Both the position numbers and the translations under genes were made by a program. 64,000 bases of DNA from Weissella confusa (GTDB taxonomy: Bacteria > Bacillota > Bacilli > Lactobacillales > Lactobacillaceae). Below are positions 9,805 through 17,640 of the stretch, piece after piece. The stretch lies in the NCBI GenBank assembly GCA_041871065.1, contig CP168942.1, positions 932,501-996,500 of the forward strand. The letters run 5' to 3'. The first letter of the stretch is position 1, and each line of letters starts with the position of its first letter. The notes beneath the pieces were generated by a model. That model ran no database searches. It worked only from the letters and a program-made list of their open reading frames with translations, and was not told where the DNA came from.

Positions 9805-9867
9805 GGGCGTATGCTTCAAGTTTCCTGGGTGGGTAACCAGGGGGAATTTGGAGTATGCGCTTTTTTG
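9805..9867 (+). terminator. Long imperfect hairpin with T-run
   Basis: GCGTATGC near 9807 and GTATGCGC near 9853 form the base, TTCCTGG and CCAGGGGGAA form the upper stem, and TTTTTTGTTTTTG follows. It is longer than an ordinary terminator but is placed to end the antitoxin-like transcript. Confidence 0.65.
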
Positions 9868-9908
9868 TTTTTGTGGGACTTATATAAAATAAGTTGTAGG
9901 AGGTAGAG

Positions 9909-10874
9909 ATGGAAATTTTGATGATGTTAGGGTTGCTTGTTGTGACGCTGGGATTCGGCTGGATTGCCGGCAAGTTAGGGTTTGCGAAAGTTGTGGGACA
10001 GCTAATCGCCGGTGTGGTTGTGGGACCAGCGTTGCTCGGGTTTGTTGAACCATCACATTTGATGCACGTTGTCTCAGAATTTGGGGTGATGTTGCTGATG
10101 GTGAACGCCGGTTTGGAAACTGATGCGCGACAATTATTGCAAAACTTCAAGGCGTCTAATTTAGTTGCTTTGATGGGTGTTGTTGCACCGTTAGCGGTAT
10201 TTCCGGTTGTTGCCTTATTGTTTGGTTACGAGTGGCAAATTGCGTTGTTCTGGGGTGTTGTGTTTGCTGCAACGTCAATTTCAATCACCATTTCAGTTTT
10301 GGGTGAACAAGGTAAACTTGGAACTGTTATGGGCGCCGTTGTGTTGGGCGCCGCCGTGCTAGATGATATTTTAGCGTTGCTATTGGTGACGGCCTATGCT
10401 GCCTTTATCGGCGGATCAGGACTGGGATTAAACACGGTGATGCCGATTATTGCGTTTGCAATTGGTGTATTGCTTCGTCAGTTACCAAAGTCAGATAAGC
10501 TGTTGCATACGACTGAGTTGTTTGGCGAATGGACAGTGTTCCCAATTTTCTTTGGATCAATTGGGCTTAACGTCGTCTTTCATAACTTGGCTGAAACATG
10601 GTGGATTATGGTCTTGCTAACGGCCTTGGCGGTGGCTACAAAGTACTACGGTGCCGGATTCGGTGCGCGTATGGCGCGACTGGACAAGCACACCAGTAAC
10701 GCAATTGGCGCGGGGATGGTATCGCGTGGTGAAATGGCGCTGGTAATTGCCCAAATTGGGGCAACTGGCCACATTCTATCGAACCAGGTGTTTGGTGAAA
10801 TGGTCATTGTTATCATTGCGTCAACGATTATTGCACCTTTGATGATGCGTCCGTTGATTGCGAAAGTTAAATAG
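9909..10874 (+). CDS. Kef/CPA2-type cation:proton antiporter
   Basis: A membrane protein of 321 residues with about ten to eleven hydrophobic helices, matching the Na+/H+ exchanger fold of the CPA2 family. Typical features are GFAKVVGQLIAGVVVGPALLG near the start, then VLDDILALLLV at about 155, where the DD pair corresponds to the ion-binding aspartate region. RGEMALVIAQ at about 275 is also characteristic. It is shorter than many CPA2 members (about 380-400) because it ends right after the transport domain and lacks a TrkA-N part. A strong AGGAGG site precedes the ATG. Transported ion unknown. Confidence 0.85.
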   Translation: MEILMMLGLLVVTLGFGWIAGKLGFAKVVGQLIAGVVVGPALLGFVEPSHLMHVVSEFGVMLLMVNAGLETDARQLLQNFKASNLVALMGVVAPLAVFPVVALLFGYEWQIALFWGVVFAATSISITISVLGEQGKLGTVMGAVVLGAAVLDDILALLLVTAYAAFIGGSGLGLNTVMPIIAFAIGVLLRQLPKSDKLLHTTELFGEWTVFPIFFGSIGLNVVFHNLAETWWIMVLLTALAVATKYYGAGFGARMARLDKHTSNAIGAGMVSRGEMALVIAQIGATGHILSNQVFGEMVIVIIASTIIAPLMMRPLIAKVK

Positions 10875-10884
10875 AAACAATAAA

Positions 10885-10927
10885 AAACAGGACCTGAGAA
10901 CTCGTTGCGAGTCATCAGGTCCTGTTT
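10885..10927. terminator. Bidirectional terminator
   Basis: AAACAGGACCTGA pairs with TCAGGTCCTGTTT, with an inner GACTCG-type stem. A and T runs on both sides let it serve the antiporter gene (plus) and the orphan gene (minus). Confidence 0.9.
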
Positions 10928-10938
10928 AATGTTGTATC

Positions 10939-11490
10939 TTACAATGGGTCAACGTCGTAACGCTTCGTACGCAACTCTTGCTTTTGTGCCTTAGTTGGCT
11001 TGAACAAGAAGTCGAAGTAGGCTGCGCGCCAGTCATCGAAAGAAATAGCCAATTCAGCAATGTCTTCAGGAATGTCGGCACGTGGGATACGGTCGATGTC
11101 TGGGTGCTCAGCAACGTAGCTTTCCATCCAGTCAGCAATCTTAGCGTGACCTTCGTTTTCCTTTTCAACGTTGAACCAGTTCGTTGTCTCGTAGTGAATC
11201 AAGTCATCTTCAACGTCGAACAATTCCATCGTTCCGTGAACACGGAATGGACGAATCAACTTAACGTCTGGGTTGAACTTCCAAACGAAGTTACCAGGCG
11301 CAGTTTCTTCAACGTCTTCAAGTTGCACGACAGCACCAGCCATGTTTGATGGCAAACCAGCTTGCTTCAATGCGTATGATGTAACGACCAAGTCGCCACG
11401 GTGATCAGTTCCAAATGGGTAAACCACACCAATCTTTGATCCGACCAAGATGTCGATCAAGACTTGTGGTTCCATACCAACAGCCTTCAT
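10939..11490 (-). CDS. Uncharacterised conserved-looking protein
   Basis: A 183-residue soluble, acidic protein on the minus strand that I do not recognise. It has no signal peptide, membrane helix or known motif that I can see. The middle is rich in aromatic and acidic residues (about 90-125), and the tail is basic (KPTKAQKQELRTKRYD). Codon use resembles neighbouring genes, so it is probably a genuine native gene. It is monocistronic: its 3' end shares a bidirectional terminator with the antiporter gene, and a perfect 11-bp inverted repeat lies 19-42 bases before its ATG. Regulation by a dimeric repressor is therefore likely. Function unknown. Confidence 0.7.
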   Translation of the reverse strand: MKAVGMEPQVLIDILVGSKIGVVYPFGTDHRGDLVVTSYALKQAGLPSNMAGAVVQLEDVEETAPGNFVWKFNPDVKLIRPFRVHGTMELFDVEDDLIHYETTNWFNVEKENEGHAKIADWMESYVAEHPDIDRIPRADIPEDIAELAISFDDWRAAYFDFLFKPTKAQKQELRTKRYDVDPL

Positions 11491-11508
11491 AGGATGTATC
11501 TCACTTTC

Positions 11509-11532
11509 AAATAAATAGATGTCTATTTATTT
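11509..11532. promoter_or_regulatory. Perfect inverted-repeat operator (11-bp arms)
   Basis: AAATAAATAGA and TCTATTTATTT are separated by 2 bases, directly upstream of the minus-strand gene starting at 11490. The size and symmetry fit a dimeric TetR-type or similar repressor. No matching repressor gene is adjacent. Confidence 0.6.
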
Positions 11533-11573
11533 TAACAAAACTCTGGGAAAATGTCAGAAATGAATTCGAATTA

Positions 11574-11728
11574 GTTTACATATAACGCCTAACTTCTGGT
11601 AAACTAGAGTAGACAGAAAATGGGTTTACTGACGGCATGTCAGTTGAACAACGGCTTTGCCAGCGCTGTGGCATCGGACTACCTTAGGTTGATGCAGCTG
11701 ATGCAAAGAGATATATGGAGAAAATAAT
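11574..11728 (+). promoter_or_regulatory. Promoter and structured leader of cvfB
   Basis: TTTACA, with TGGTAAACT as an extended -10, ends near 11605. The following leader of about 120 nt can form ACTGAC/GTCAGT and TGCCA/TGGCA hairpins, and a longer alternative pairing of GCATC with GATGC. No Rfam-type motif is recognised by eye. Confidence 0.45.
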
Positions 11729-12604
11729 ATGACACACAAAATTGGAGAAATCATCTCAGCCAAGGTGACGGATGAGAACGACAAGTATTACTACGCACAA
11801 ATTGACGGTTTGACATACGAAATCGACAAGAGTGAATTGCAAAAGCCATTGAAGATTGGTGGCGTTGTAACTGGATTTGCATACGAGAACGAAAAGCACA
11901 ACTTGCAAATCACGAAGAATATTCCTGACGTTCGTCTTGGCCACTATGCATGGGGTGAAGTAACGGATATTCGTCGTGACCTTGGTGTCTTCGTGAATAT
12001 CGGTTTGCCAAACAAGGATGTGGTTGTGTCACTTGATGAGTTGCCAACAATTAAGGAATTGTGGCCACAACGCGGTGACAAGTTGATGATTACGTTGCGC
12101 ATTGATAAGAAGGATCGTTTGTGGGGTGAATTGGCCTCAGCTGACATCCTGCAAGCTGTGCGTATTCCAGCTAAGCCTGATATGAAGAATAAGCAAGTTA
12201 AGGCGACAGTTTACCGTTTGAAGATGGTTGGAACGTTGGTTATCACACCAGATTACAACTTCGGCTTTATTCACCCGGACGAGCGTCAACGCGAACCACG
12301 TCTTGGTGAAGAAGTTGATGCACGTGTTATCGGTGTACGCGAAGATGGTGTGTTGAACTTGTCATTGCGTCCACGTGCTCACGAGGCAATTTCAGATGAC
12401 GCAGCGATGTTGTTGGCGTTGTTGCAACGTTCATCAACGCACAGCTTGCCATTTACTGATAAGTCAGATCCAAAGCAAATTAAGAAGTACTTTGGTATGT
12501 CAAAGTCACAATTCAAGCGTGCAGTCGGAAACTTGTACAAGCAACGTAAGATTACGCAAAACGAGAATGGATTGTTCTTGGTAGAAGAAAGCGACGGCGA
12601 ATAA
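11729..12604 (+). CDS. cvfB: CvfB-like S1-domain RNA-binding protein
   Basis: A 291-residue protein with the CvfB layout: an N-terminal S1-like region (about 1-65), a second S1 domain containing GVFVNIGLPNKDVVVSLDELP (about 70-140), a third S1-like part ending in EDGVLNLSLRPR (about 150-215), and a C-terminal winged helix with GMSKSQFKRAVGNLYKQRKI (about 250-280). CvfB binds RNA and affects virulence-factor expression in Staphylococcus; in lactic acid bacteria its target is unknown. It has its own promoter and structured leader. The xerD ATG follows one base after the stop. Confidence 0.88.
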   Translation: MTHKIGEIISAKVTDENDKYYYAQIDGLTYEIDKSELQKPLKIGGVVTGFAYENEKHNLQITKNIPDVRLGHYAWGEVTDIRRDLGVFVNIGLPNKDVVVSLDELPTIKELWPQRGDKLMITLRIDKKDRLWGELASADILQAVRIPAKPDMKNKQVKATVYRLKMVGTLVITPDYNFGFIHPDERQREPRLGEEVDARVIGVREDGVLNLSLRPRAHEAISDDAAMLLALLQRSSTHSLPFTDKSDPKQIKKYFGMSKSQFKRAVGNLYKQRKITQNENGLFLVEESDGE

Positions 12605-12605
12605 G

Positions 12606-13517
12606 ATGTTACATCAGGTAGGTCGATATGAAGATAATATGGTTGACTTCCTGCACTATCTGACGGTGGAGCGGGGGTTGTCAGCCAATACGCGGGCATC
12701 CTATCAGCAAGACCTGCGTCATTTCTTTACGTATTTAATTGAAAAAGAAAAGTCGATGCCGTTGGCGAATATCGACCGCTTCACGATTATGGCCTTTCTC
12801 GGTGAGTTAGAGAAAAACGGTAAGTCACGTAATACGGTCATTCACATGGTGTCGACATTACGAAAGTTTTTCCAATTTGCGACCAGTAATAACTGGGTGG
12901 CGATTGATCCAATGACACAAGTTGATCCGCCCAAAAAAGCGCAACATCTGCCAGCTGTATTAACACTGGCTGAAGTTGAAGCATTGCTGGCTGTGCCTGA
13001 CCCCAACACACCGTTGGGGTTACGTAACCGGACGATGCTAGAGGTGATGTATGCGACTGGTTTGCGTGTAAGCGAGTTGGTTAATTTACGCTTGGATAAT
13101 TTGCACCTAGAACTTGGCTTGATTCAAACGCTTGGAAAAGGTGACAAAGAACGCATTATTCCGATTGGGGATGTTGCGTCGCACTGGTTGCAACGATATC
13201 TAACCGATGGGCGACCATTTCTTGGTAAGCAACAAGATGAACAAGTGATTTTCTTAAATGATCACGGCCATCAATTGACACGCCAAGGCGTCTGGAAGCT
13301 GATTAAAGGCTGGGTGACGGCGGCAGGTATTACCAAGGATGTCTCACCACACACGTTGCGTCACTCGTTTGCGACGCACATTTTGGAAAACGGTGCTGAT
13401 TTACGCATTGTGCAAGAGTTGCTCGGTCACGCTGATATTTCGACGACTCAGATTTATACACATATTTCAAATAAGCGTTTGACTGAAGTCTATGGCAAAA
13501 GTCATCCGCGTGCTTAA
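12606..13517 (+). CDS. xerD: Site-specific tyrosine recombinase XerD
   Basis: A 303-residue tyrosine recombinase that, with XerC, resolves chromosome dimers at dif. The N-terminal SAM-like domain (VERGLSANTRASYQQDL) is followed by the catalytic domain with ATGLRVSEL (R154), GKGDKERIIPI (catalytic K), HTLRHSFATH (H-x-x-R), LLGHADISTTQIYTHIS (second H and the tyrosine nucleophile). All catalytic residues are present. The first ATG is used here; an ATG at 12639 would give 292 residues and is possible. It lies between cvfB and the ribT-scpAB group, as in other Lactobacillales. Confidence 0.93.
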   Translation: MLHQVGRYEDNMVDFLHYLTVERGLSANTRASYQQDLRHFFTYLIEKEKSMPLANIDRFTIMAFLGELEKNGKSRNTVIHMVSTLRKFFQFATSNNWVAIDPMTQVDPPKKAQHLPAVLTLAEVEALLAVPDPNTPLGLRNRTMLEVMYATGLRVSELVNLRLDNLHLELGLIQTLGKGDKERIIPIGDVASHWLQRYLTDGRPFLGKQQDEQVIFLNDHGHQLTRQGVWKLIKGWVTAAGITKDVSPHTLRHSFATHILENGADLRIVQELLGHADISTTQIYTHISNKRLTEVYGKSHPRA

Positions 13518-13536
13518 TTAAGAAAGGAGGCCACAC

Positions 13537-13911
13537 ATGTTAGTTGTGGTACGCAAAGATCAACCGAAAATTGCGATGGGGCTATTGTCTTATTTGCCAC
13601 GTCTACACGATGTGGCTTCTGTACAACGTGAAATCGACTGGTATCAAGCCAGCGACGCACGTGAAATCCTGCTCTGGCAATCAACCGAAACGCAACACTA
13701 TGTGGCTGTACTTGGTGTTGAAGCAGTGTTTGATTCAATCGTGTTGCGCCTGGTAGTATTTGGACCGGAAGTGCCGGTTACATCACGTATCGCCGTTGGT
13801 TCAGAAATATATGAAGCGATGAAGCTACGATACCCAGATAAAACGATTGTTGGTACGATTAGCACGCAACCAATCTTGACGGAATGGCGGAAGTATTTGC
13901 ATCATGGCTGA
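13537..13911 (+). CDS. ribT: RibT-like acetyltransferase-fold protein
   Basis: A 124-residue protein, the same length as RibT of Bacillus. The order xerD, ribT, scpA, scpB, rluB is common in lactic acid bacteria and supports the name more than the sequence does. RibT is assigned to the GNAT acetyltransferase fold, but its substrate is not established. Here the classical acetyl-CoA loop is weak; VFGPEVPVTSRIAVGSEIY at about 73-91 is the closest match. An AGAAAGGAGG site precedes the ATG, and the last codons overlap scpA. The riboflavin transporter ribU is 3.7 kb further on, not in this operon. Confidence 0.6.
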   Translation: MLVVVRKDQPKIAMGLLSYLPRLHDVASVQREIDWYQASDAREILLWQSTETQHYVAVLGVEAVFDSIVLRLVVFGPEVPVTSRIAVGSEIYEAMKLRYPDKTIVGTISTQPILTEWRKYLHHG

Positions 13912-14698
13912 AGATTTAACGTATCGCTTGAATGACTTTGAAGGACCGCTGGACTTGCTCCTGCACCTGATTAAAGTCAACGAAATGGATATTATGGATA
14001 TTCCGATTGTTGAAATTACGGCGCAGTACTTGGCGTTTTTGCATCAAGCGGAAGAACGAAACTTAGATATTGCTGGTGAATTCTTGGTAATGGCGGCTAC
14101 TTTGATGTCAATCAAGGCGTCATATTTAATTCCGAAAAACGAAGAATTGACATATGACGAAGAACTGGCTGAATTTGTGTATGAAGAAGATCCACGTGAG
14201 GCCTTGATGGCCCAACTTTTGGAGTATCAACGTTATCAACAAGCAGCTGATGACTTGCGCGAACGCGAAGAAGGACGTCAATTGCAGTTCTCACGTGCGC
14301 CGATGGCGATTCCAGACGATATTTACATAGCGCCATTGCCAGAAGGCTTAGGGTTGTTTGATTTGCAACTGGCTTTTAACCAAATGGTTGCTAACCGTAC
14401 GAAGAAACAAGTTCGTCCGCGCACAATGCGTGGTGAAACGTGGTCGATTAGTGCTCAAATGAAAACGATTGTGGCACGGATGACACCGGGTGAAACGATA
14501 GAATTTGAAACTTTCTTTGGGGAACATGATAGTCGCGATAAGATGGTTACGACCTTCCTAGCCATGCTAGAGTTGGTGCGTCACCAACATTTGCGTGTTG
14601 CCCAAGAAGATGAATATGGTGCCATTTACCTGACCTTAGGTGATGTGCCATATGATGAAACTGCAGATGAGGGAGTCGATTTTGACGATGAAGACTAG
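13904..14698 (+). CDS. scpA: Segregation and condensation protein A
   Basis: A 264-residue kleisin subunit that bridges the heads of SMC and binds ScpB dimers, forming the bacterial condensin. The N-terminal kleisin helix has the usual start [18 protein letters not shown] followed by [15 protein letters not shown], the contact to the SMC neck. The central part is acidic and flexible, and the C-terminal winged helix (about 165-250) holds [11 protein letters not shown]. It overlaps ribT by 8 bases and scpB by 11 bases, so expression is coupled. Confidence 0.95.
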   Translation: MAEDLTYRLNDFEGPLDLLLHLIKVNEMDIMDIPIVEITAQYLAFLHQAEERNLDIAGEFLVMAATLMSIKASYLIPKNEELTYDEELAEFVYEEDPREALMAQLLEYQRYQQAADDLREREEGRQLQFSRAPMAIPDDIYIAPLPEGLGLFDLQLAFNQMVANRTKKQVRPRTMRGETWSISAQMKTIVARMTPGETIEFETFFGEHDSRDKMVTTFLAMLELVRHQHLRVAQEDEYGAIYLTLGDVPYDETADEGVDFDDED

Positions 14699-15323
14699 CT
14701 TACAACAAATTGAAGGTTTGCTTTTTGTAGCCGGGGATGAAGGCATCACGGTTGCAGAAATGGCGGATGCGACTGGTTTCGCGAAGCCTGCCGTCATTGG
14801 CTTGTTAGAAGATCTTGCCGCCAAATACGAGAGCGACGAGAATAGTGCGCTCGACGTTTTGAAGACTGATGACCAGTATCAATTGGTTACCAAGTCGGAA
14901 CTTGCTGAGACGATTCACCGTTACTTTACGGCGCCATTGACAACGGCTTTGTCACAGGCGTCGCTAGAAGTTTTGGCGATTATTGCGTATAAGCAACCAA
15001 TCACACGAGTTGAGATTGACGAAATTCGTGGGGTGCAATCACAAGCAACGATTCAAAAATTGGCACTACGTAATTTGGTAGAAGGACGCGGCCGTTCTAA
15101 TGAACCGGGTCGCCCAATCCTTTACGGGACAACCGCTTATTTCTTGAACTACTTCGGTTTGAGTGATTTGCAAGAGTTGCCACCATTGGTAACTGCTGAG
15201 GCGTTGGATGCCTTGCGTGCCCAAAAGGATGTGGCATTGCCTTTGATGCCAGGAGAAGAAGGTGGATCTGCATTTGATGTGGCCCTACCAGAGCTTGCTG
15301 AAACAGCAGAAAGAGAAGAATAA
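14688..15323 (+). CDS. scpB: Segregation and condensation protein B
   Basis: A 211-residue winged-helix protein that dimerises and binds ScpA in the SMC complex. The ATG at 14688 overlaps the end of scpA and gives [19 protein letters not shown], the usual ScpB start; an upstream in-frame ATG at 14640 inside scpA is unlikely. [23 protein letters not shown] (about 88-110, first winged-helix recognition segment) and the [16 protein letters not shown] block near residue 160 are family hallmarks. The tail is acidic. Confidence 0.94.
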   Translation: MKTSLQQIEGLLFVAGDEGITVAEMADATGFAKPAVIGLLEDLAAKYESDENSALDVLKTDDQYQLVTKSELAETIHRYFTAPLTTALSQASLEVLAIIAYKQPITRVEIDEIRGVQSQATIQKLALRNLVEGRGRSNEPGRPILYGTTAYFLNYFGLSDLQELPPLVTAEALDALRAQKDVALPLMPGEEGGSAFDVALPELAETAEREE

Positions 15324-15324
15324 C

Positions 15325-16092
15325 ATGGCAGAACGATTGCAAAAAGTGATGGCTCAAGCGGGAGTTGCATCACGTCGTGCATCAGAACAATTGATTTTGG
15401 ATGGTAAAGTAACGGTCAACGGTAAGACAATTCACGAATTGGGAACTAAGGTTGAGCCGTCAGATAAGATTGAAGTGAGTGGTGAACCAATTGACTCACG
15501 TGAAAAGTTGGTTTACTTCTTGTTGAACAAGCCCCGTGGCGTTGTGACAACAAACAGTGATGATAAGGGTCGCGCAACGGTTATGGACATTGTCGATGAA
15601 CCTGAGCGTGTCTACCCAGTTGGTCGTTTGGACTACGATACAACCGGTGTTTTGTTGTTGACGAACGATGGTGAATTGGCCAACAAGTTGATGCACCCAC
15701 GTTACCGTATCGACAAGGTTTATGTTGCTAAGGTGAAGGGAATTCCAACGAACGAAGAACTAGAGAAGCTTCGTCATGGTGTCACAGTTAAGACAAAGCA
15801 AAACGGTCGTTACACGACATTTAACGCTGCGCCTGCCCGTGCTGAAATCCAATCAACGAACACTAAGAACCACACGGCGATTGTGAAGTTGACGATTCAC
15901 GAGGGTAAGTACCACCAAGTTAAGGAAATGATGAAGGCGGTTGGTCATGAAGTGTTGAAGTTGACTCGTGAGCGTTACGGTATGCTTGATTTGACTGGTT
16001 TGACACCAGGTGAGTACCGTCCTTTGCGTTACGAAGAAGTACAAGCGTTGAAGGCTGGTAAGCAATACCGCAAGTCAGCAGGACGCTGGTAA
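15325..16092 (+). CDS. rluB: Ribosomal large subunit pseudouridine synthase RluB
   Basis: A 255-residue enzyme of the RsuA/RluB family that makes pseudouridine in 23S rRNA near position 2605 (E. coli numbering). An S4 RNA-binding domain at the N-terminus (QKVMAQAGVASRRASEQLI) is followed by the catalytic core with the motif PVGRLDYDTTGVLLLTNDG; its D is the nucleophile (about residue 105). KYHQVKEMMKAVGHEVLKL is the second family block. The ATG follows the scpB stop directly, and a terminator closes the operon. Confidence 0.93.
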   Translation: MAERLQKVMAQAGVASRRASEQLILDGKVTVNGKTIHELGTKVEPSDKIEVSGEPIDSREKLVYFLLNKPRGVVTTNSDDKGRATVMDIVDEPERVYPVGRLDYDTTGVLLLTNDGELANKLMHPRYRIDKVYVAKVKGIPTNEELEKLRHGVTVKTKQNGRYTTFNAAPARAEIQSTNTKNHTAIVKLTIHEGKYHQVKEMMKAVGHEVLKLTRERYGMLDLTGLTPGEYRPLRYEEVQALKAGKQYRKSAGRW

Positions 16093-16101
16093 GCTATAAT
16101 T

Positions 16102-16136
16102 GAGGCGTCTGGGGCTTCCTGGAGGCCTCTTTTTTG
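16102..16136 (+). terminator. Terminator after rluB
   Basis: GAGGC/GCCTC outer stem with a partially paired inner part, followed by TCTTTTTTG. Confidence 0.75.
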
Positions 16137-16155
16137 TCATTAAAAGGGGAAGGTT

Positions 16156-16743
16156 ATGAGTAAAAGTCGATTAGAAGCGTTTAGTGATGGAATTTTTGCA
16201 ATCATCATTACAATTATGGTATTGGATTTGAAAATTCCGTCAATCGGTACTTGGGCGGGAATTGGCAATGCTGCGTGGCTAAGTACTTTCTTGGCTTACT
16301 TGGTAAGTTTTATTATCACGGCTAGTTTTTGGGTTAGTCACCACTTGATTATTAGTAATATCGAAAAAGTAGATAGTGGTGTCTTGTGGACCAATGCATT
16401 GACGTTTTTGCCAATGTCTTTGGTACCCATTACAACGGCTTGGTTTGGTGAATTTCCAACCCGAGTGGCACCAAGCGTGACTTACGGGATTGTGTATGTC
16501 ATGTCCGTGATTGCTTTGTATAACTTGAGTCATGTCATCGCGAAGCACTTGGACGATCCAGCGCAACAAAAAAGAATGTGGCGCGTCAATCGTAGTCGCC
16601 TTTGGTTAATCGGCATTGGGCTGATTGGAACGTGCTTGGCCTTTGTCTGGCCACCAATTACCGGTGGTATGGTTTTTGTTATTTCAGGTGGGTGGCTATT
16701 TTTACGTAATGTCATCCACGTTCGAGCTATTCAGGACATGTAA
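16156..16743 (+). CDS. TMEM175/DUF1211-family membrane protein (potassium channel-like)
   Basis: A 195-residue protein with about five to six helices. Its first helix carries EAFSDGIFAIIITIMVLDLK; the FSD motif is the signature of TMEM175 channels, where the first helix lines a potassium-selective pore. Bacterial members form tetramers. The length is typical for the bacterial single-repeat type. It is preceded by GGGGAAGG and appears monocistronic. Function as a K+ channel is inferred from the family only. Confidence 0.82.
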   Translation: MSKSRLEAFSDGIFAIIITIMVLDLKIPSIGTWAGIGNAAWLSTFLAYLVSFIITASFWVSHHLIISNIEKVDSGVLWTNALTFLPMSLVPITTAWFGEFPTRVAPSVTYGIVYVMSVIALYNLSHVIAKHLDDPAQQKRMWRVNRSRLWLIGIGLIGTCLAFVWPPITGGMVFVISGGWLFLRNVIHVRAIQDM

Positions 16744-16781
16744 CCGCTCGACTTTTGTTACAATTACAGTAAGATGAAGAA

Positions 16782-16809
16782 CTGTGGAGAGGTGATGTGC
16801 CTCTCACAG
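16782..16809 (+). promoter_or_regulatory. Strong leader hairpin
   Basis: CTGTGGAGAGG pairs with CCTCTCACAG (10 bp with one bulged G) around a 7-nt loop. No T-run follows, so it is not a terminator; it lies 48 bases before the next ATG. Confidence 0.5.
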
Positions 16810-16856
16810 AAACGTTTCACAGTGATTGTGATGAAATTTGAATGGGGGGATGCAAG

Positions 16857-17375
16857 ATGGCAACACCAGATACACGTTCTGGCCGGAATTATATGAAAAC
16901 AGGCCCTGACATGTACGCTTTTGCGAAGGAACACAAAGTTGCCGGTTGGCCTTGGCTATTGAAGCCAATGGGCTGGCTTGGCCGTAAGCATTTTAAGAAC
17001 ATTGAGAATTCACTTGCTGATGACGAAACGGTAGTCGTCGCTTTCTTAACAAAGATGGCTGGGCTGACCGATGCGGGTGAGCCGACTGGTCGTTACAAGT
17101 GGTATGCATTTGCGCTTGGTGATTCTGGGACTTTGTATTTCGCACATTGGCGTCCATTCCATTTGGATTCTTTGCGTATGACGCTTGATCAAGTGAACAC
17201 AATTAATCCTGACACTGGTATTATTCGTGGCCGTTTGCAAATTCAAACCTTGCAAGGAACCCAAGATTTGACGTTGAAGTGGTTTGCACCACAGATTCGC
17301 CGTATCTATGATTTGTTGAATAATGAGAAGCATGATTACGACAAGCTACGCCACAAGGTTGACCTGGACGGTTGA
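16857..17375 (+). CDS. Uncharacterised protein, possible bacterial PH-like domain
   Basis: A 172-residue soluble protein with GGGGGG as ribosome-binding site before the ATG at 16857; an in-frame start at 16842 lies within that site. The middle part (about 45-150) alternates hydrophobic strands and turns (TVVVAFLTKMAG, KWYAFALGDSGTLYFAHW, DQVNTINPDTGIIRGRLQI). It ends in an amphipathic helix (APQIRRIYDLLNNE), the arrangement of YokE/bacterial PH-like domains. No catalytic motif is seen. The family call is a guess from this pattern. The leader contains a strong hairpin. Confidence 0.55.
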   Translation: MATPDTRSGRNYMKTGPDMYAFAKEHKVAGWPWLLKPMGWLGRKHFKNIENSLADDETVVVAFLTKMAGLTDAGEPTGRYKWYAFALGDSGTLYFAHWRPFHLDSLRMTLDQVNTINPDTGIIRGRLQIQTLQGTQDLTLKWFAPQIRRIYDLLNNEKHDYDKLRHKVDLDG

Positions 17376-17416
17376 CCATTAGTTAGTCGCGTGCTAATCT
17401 TAACCTACAATTGAAT

Positions 17417-17549
17417 ATCTTCAGGGCAGGGTGAAATTCCCGACCGGCGGTAACTGCGTTTTGTAGAAGTCCGCGACCCACACCAGGTATTGGTGTGGCT
17501 GATACGGTGTGAATCCGTGACCGACAGTAAAGTCTGGTATGCAGAAGAA
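17417..17549 (+). promoter_or_regulatory. FMN riboswitch (RFN element)
   Basis: The aptamer is unmistakable: ATCTTCAGGGCAGGGTGA, CCCGACCGGCGGTAA, AGTCCGCGACCC, GGTGTGAATCCGTGACC and GACAGTAAAGTCTGG all appear in order, and the 5' ATCTTC pairs with the closing GAAGAA. A TACAAT box at 17406-17411 places the start of transcription at the beginning of the aptamer. FMN binding should favour the terminator at 17568-17616 and so reduce ribU expression. Confidence 0.97.
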
Positions 17550-17567
17550 AAAATAGATTGACTGGTC

Positions 17568-17616
17568 ACAGCCGGTTTCTTTGTGTCGCCCTGGCATGAA
17601 GGAACCGGCTGTTTTT
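17568..17616 (+). terminator. Riboswitch-controlled terminator
   Basis: ACAGCCGGTTTC pairs with GGAACCGGCTGT, followed by TTTTT. It stands between the FMN aptamer and ribU and is the likely expression platform. Confidence 0.85.
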
Positions 17617-17640
17617 ACGACCAGGTGGAGGTTTGTTGTT

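Noticed and set aside
16800..16820. cre-like AAACGTTTC upstream of the PH-like gene
   Set aside because: Fewer than 10 of 14 positions fit the consensus, too weak beside the good sites elsewhere.
17372..17377. TTGACC as -35 of the riboswitch promoter
   Set aside because: It is 28 bases from the TACAAT box, too far for a vegetative promoter.
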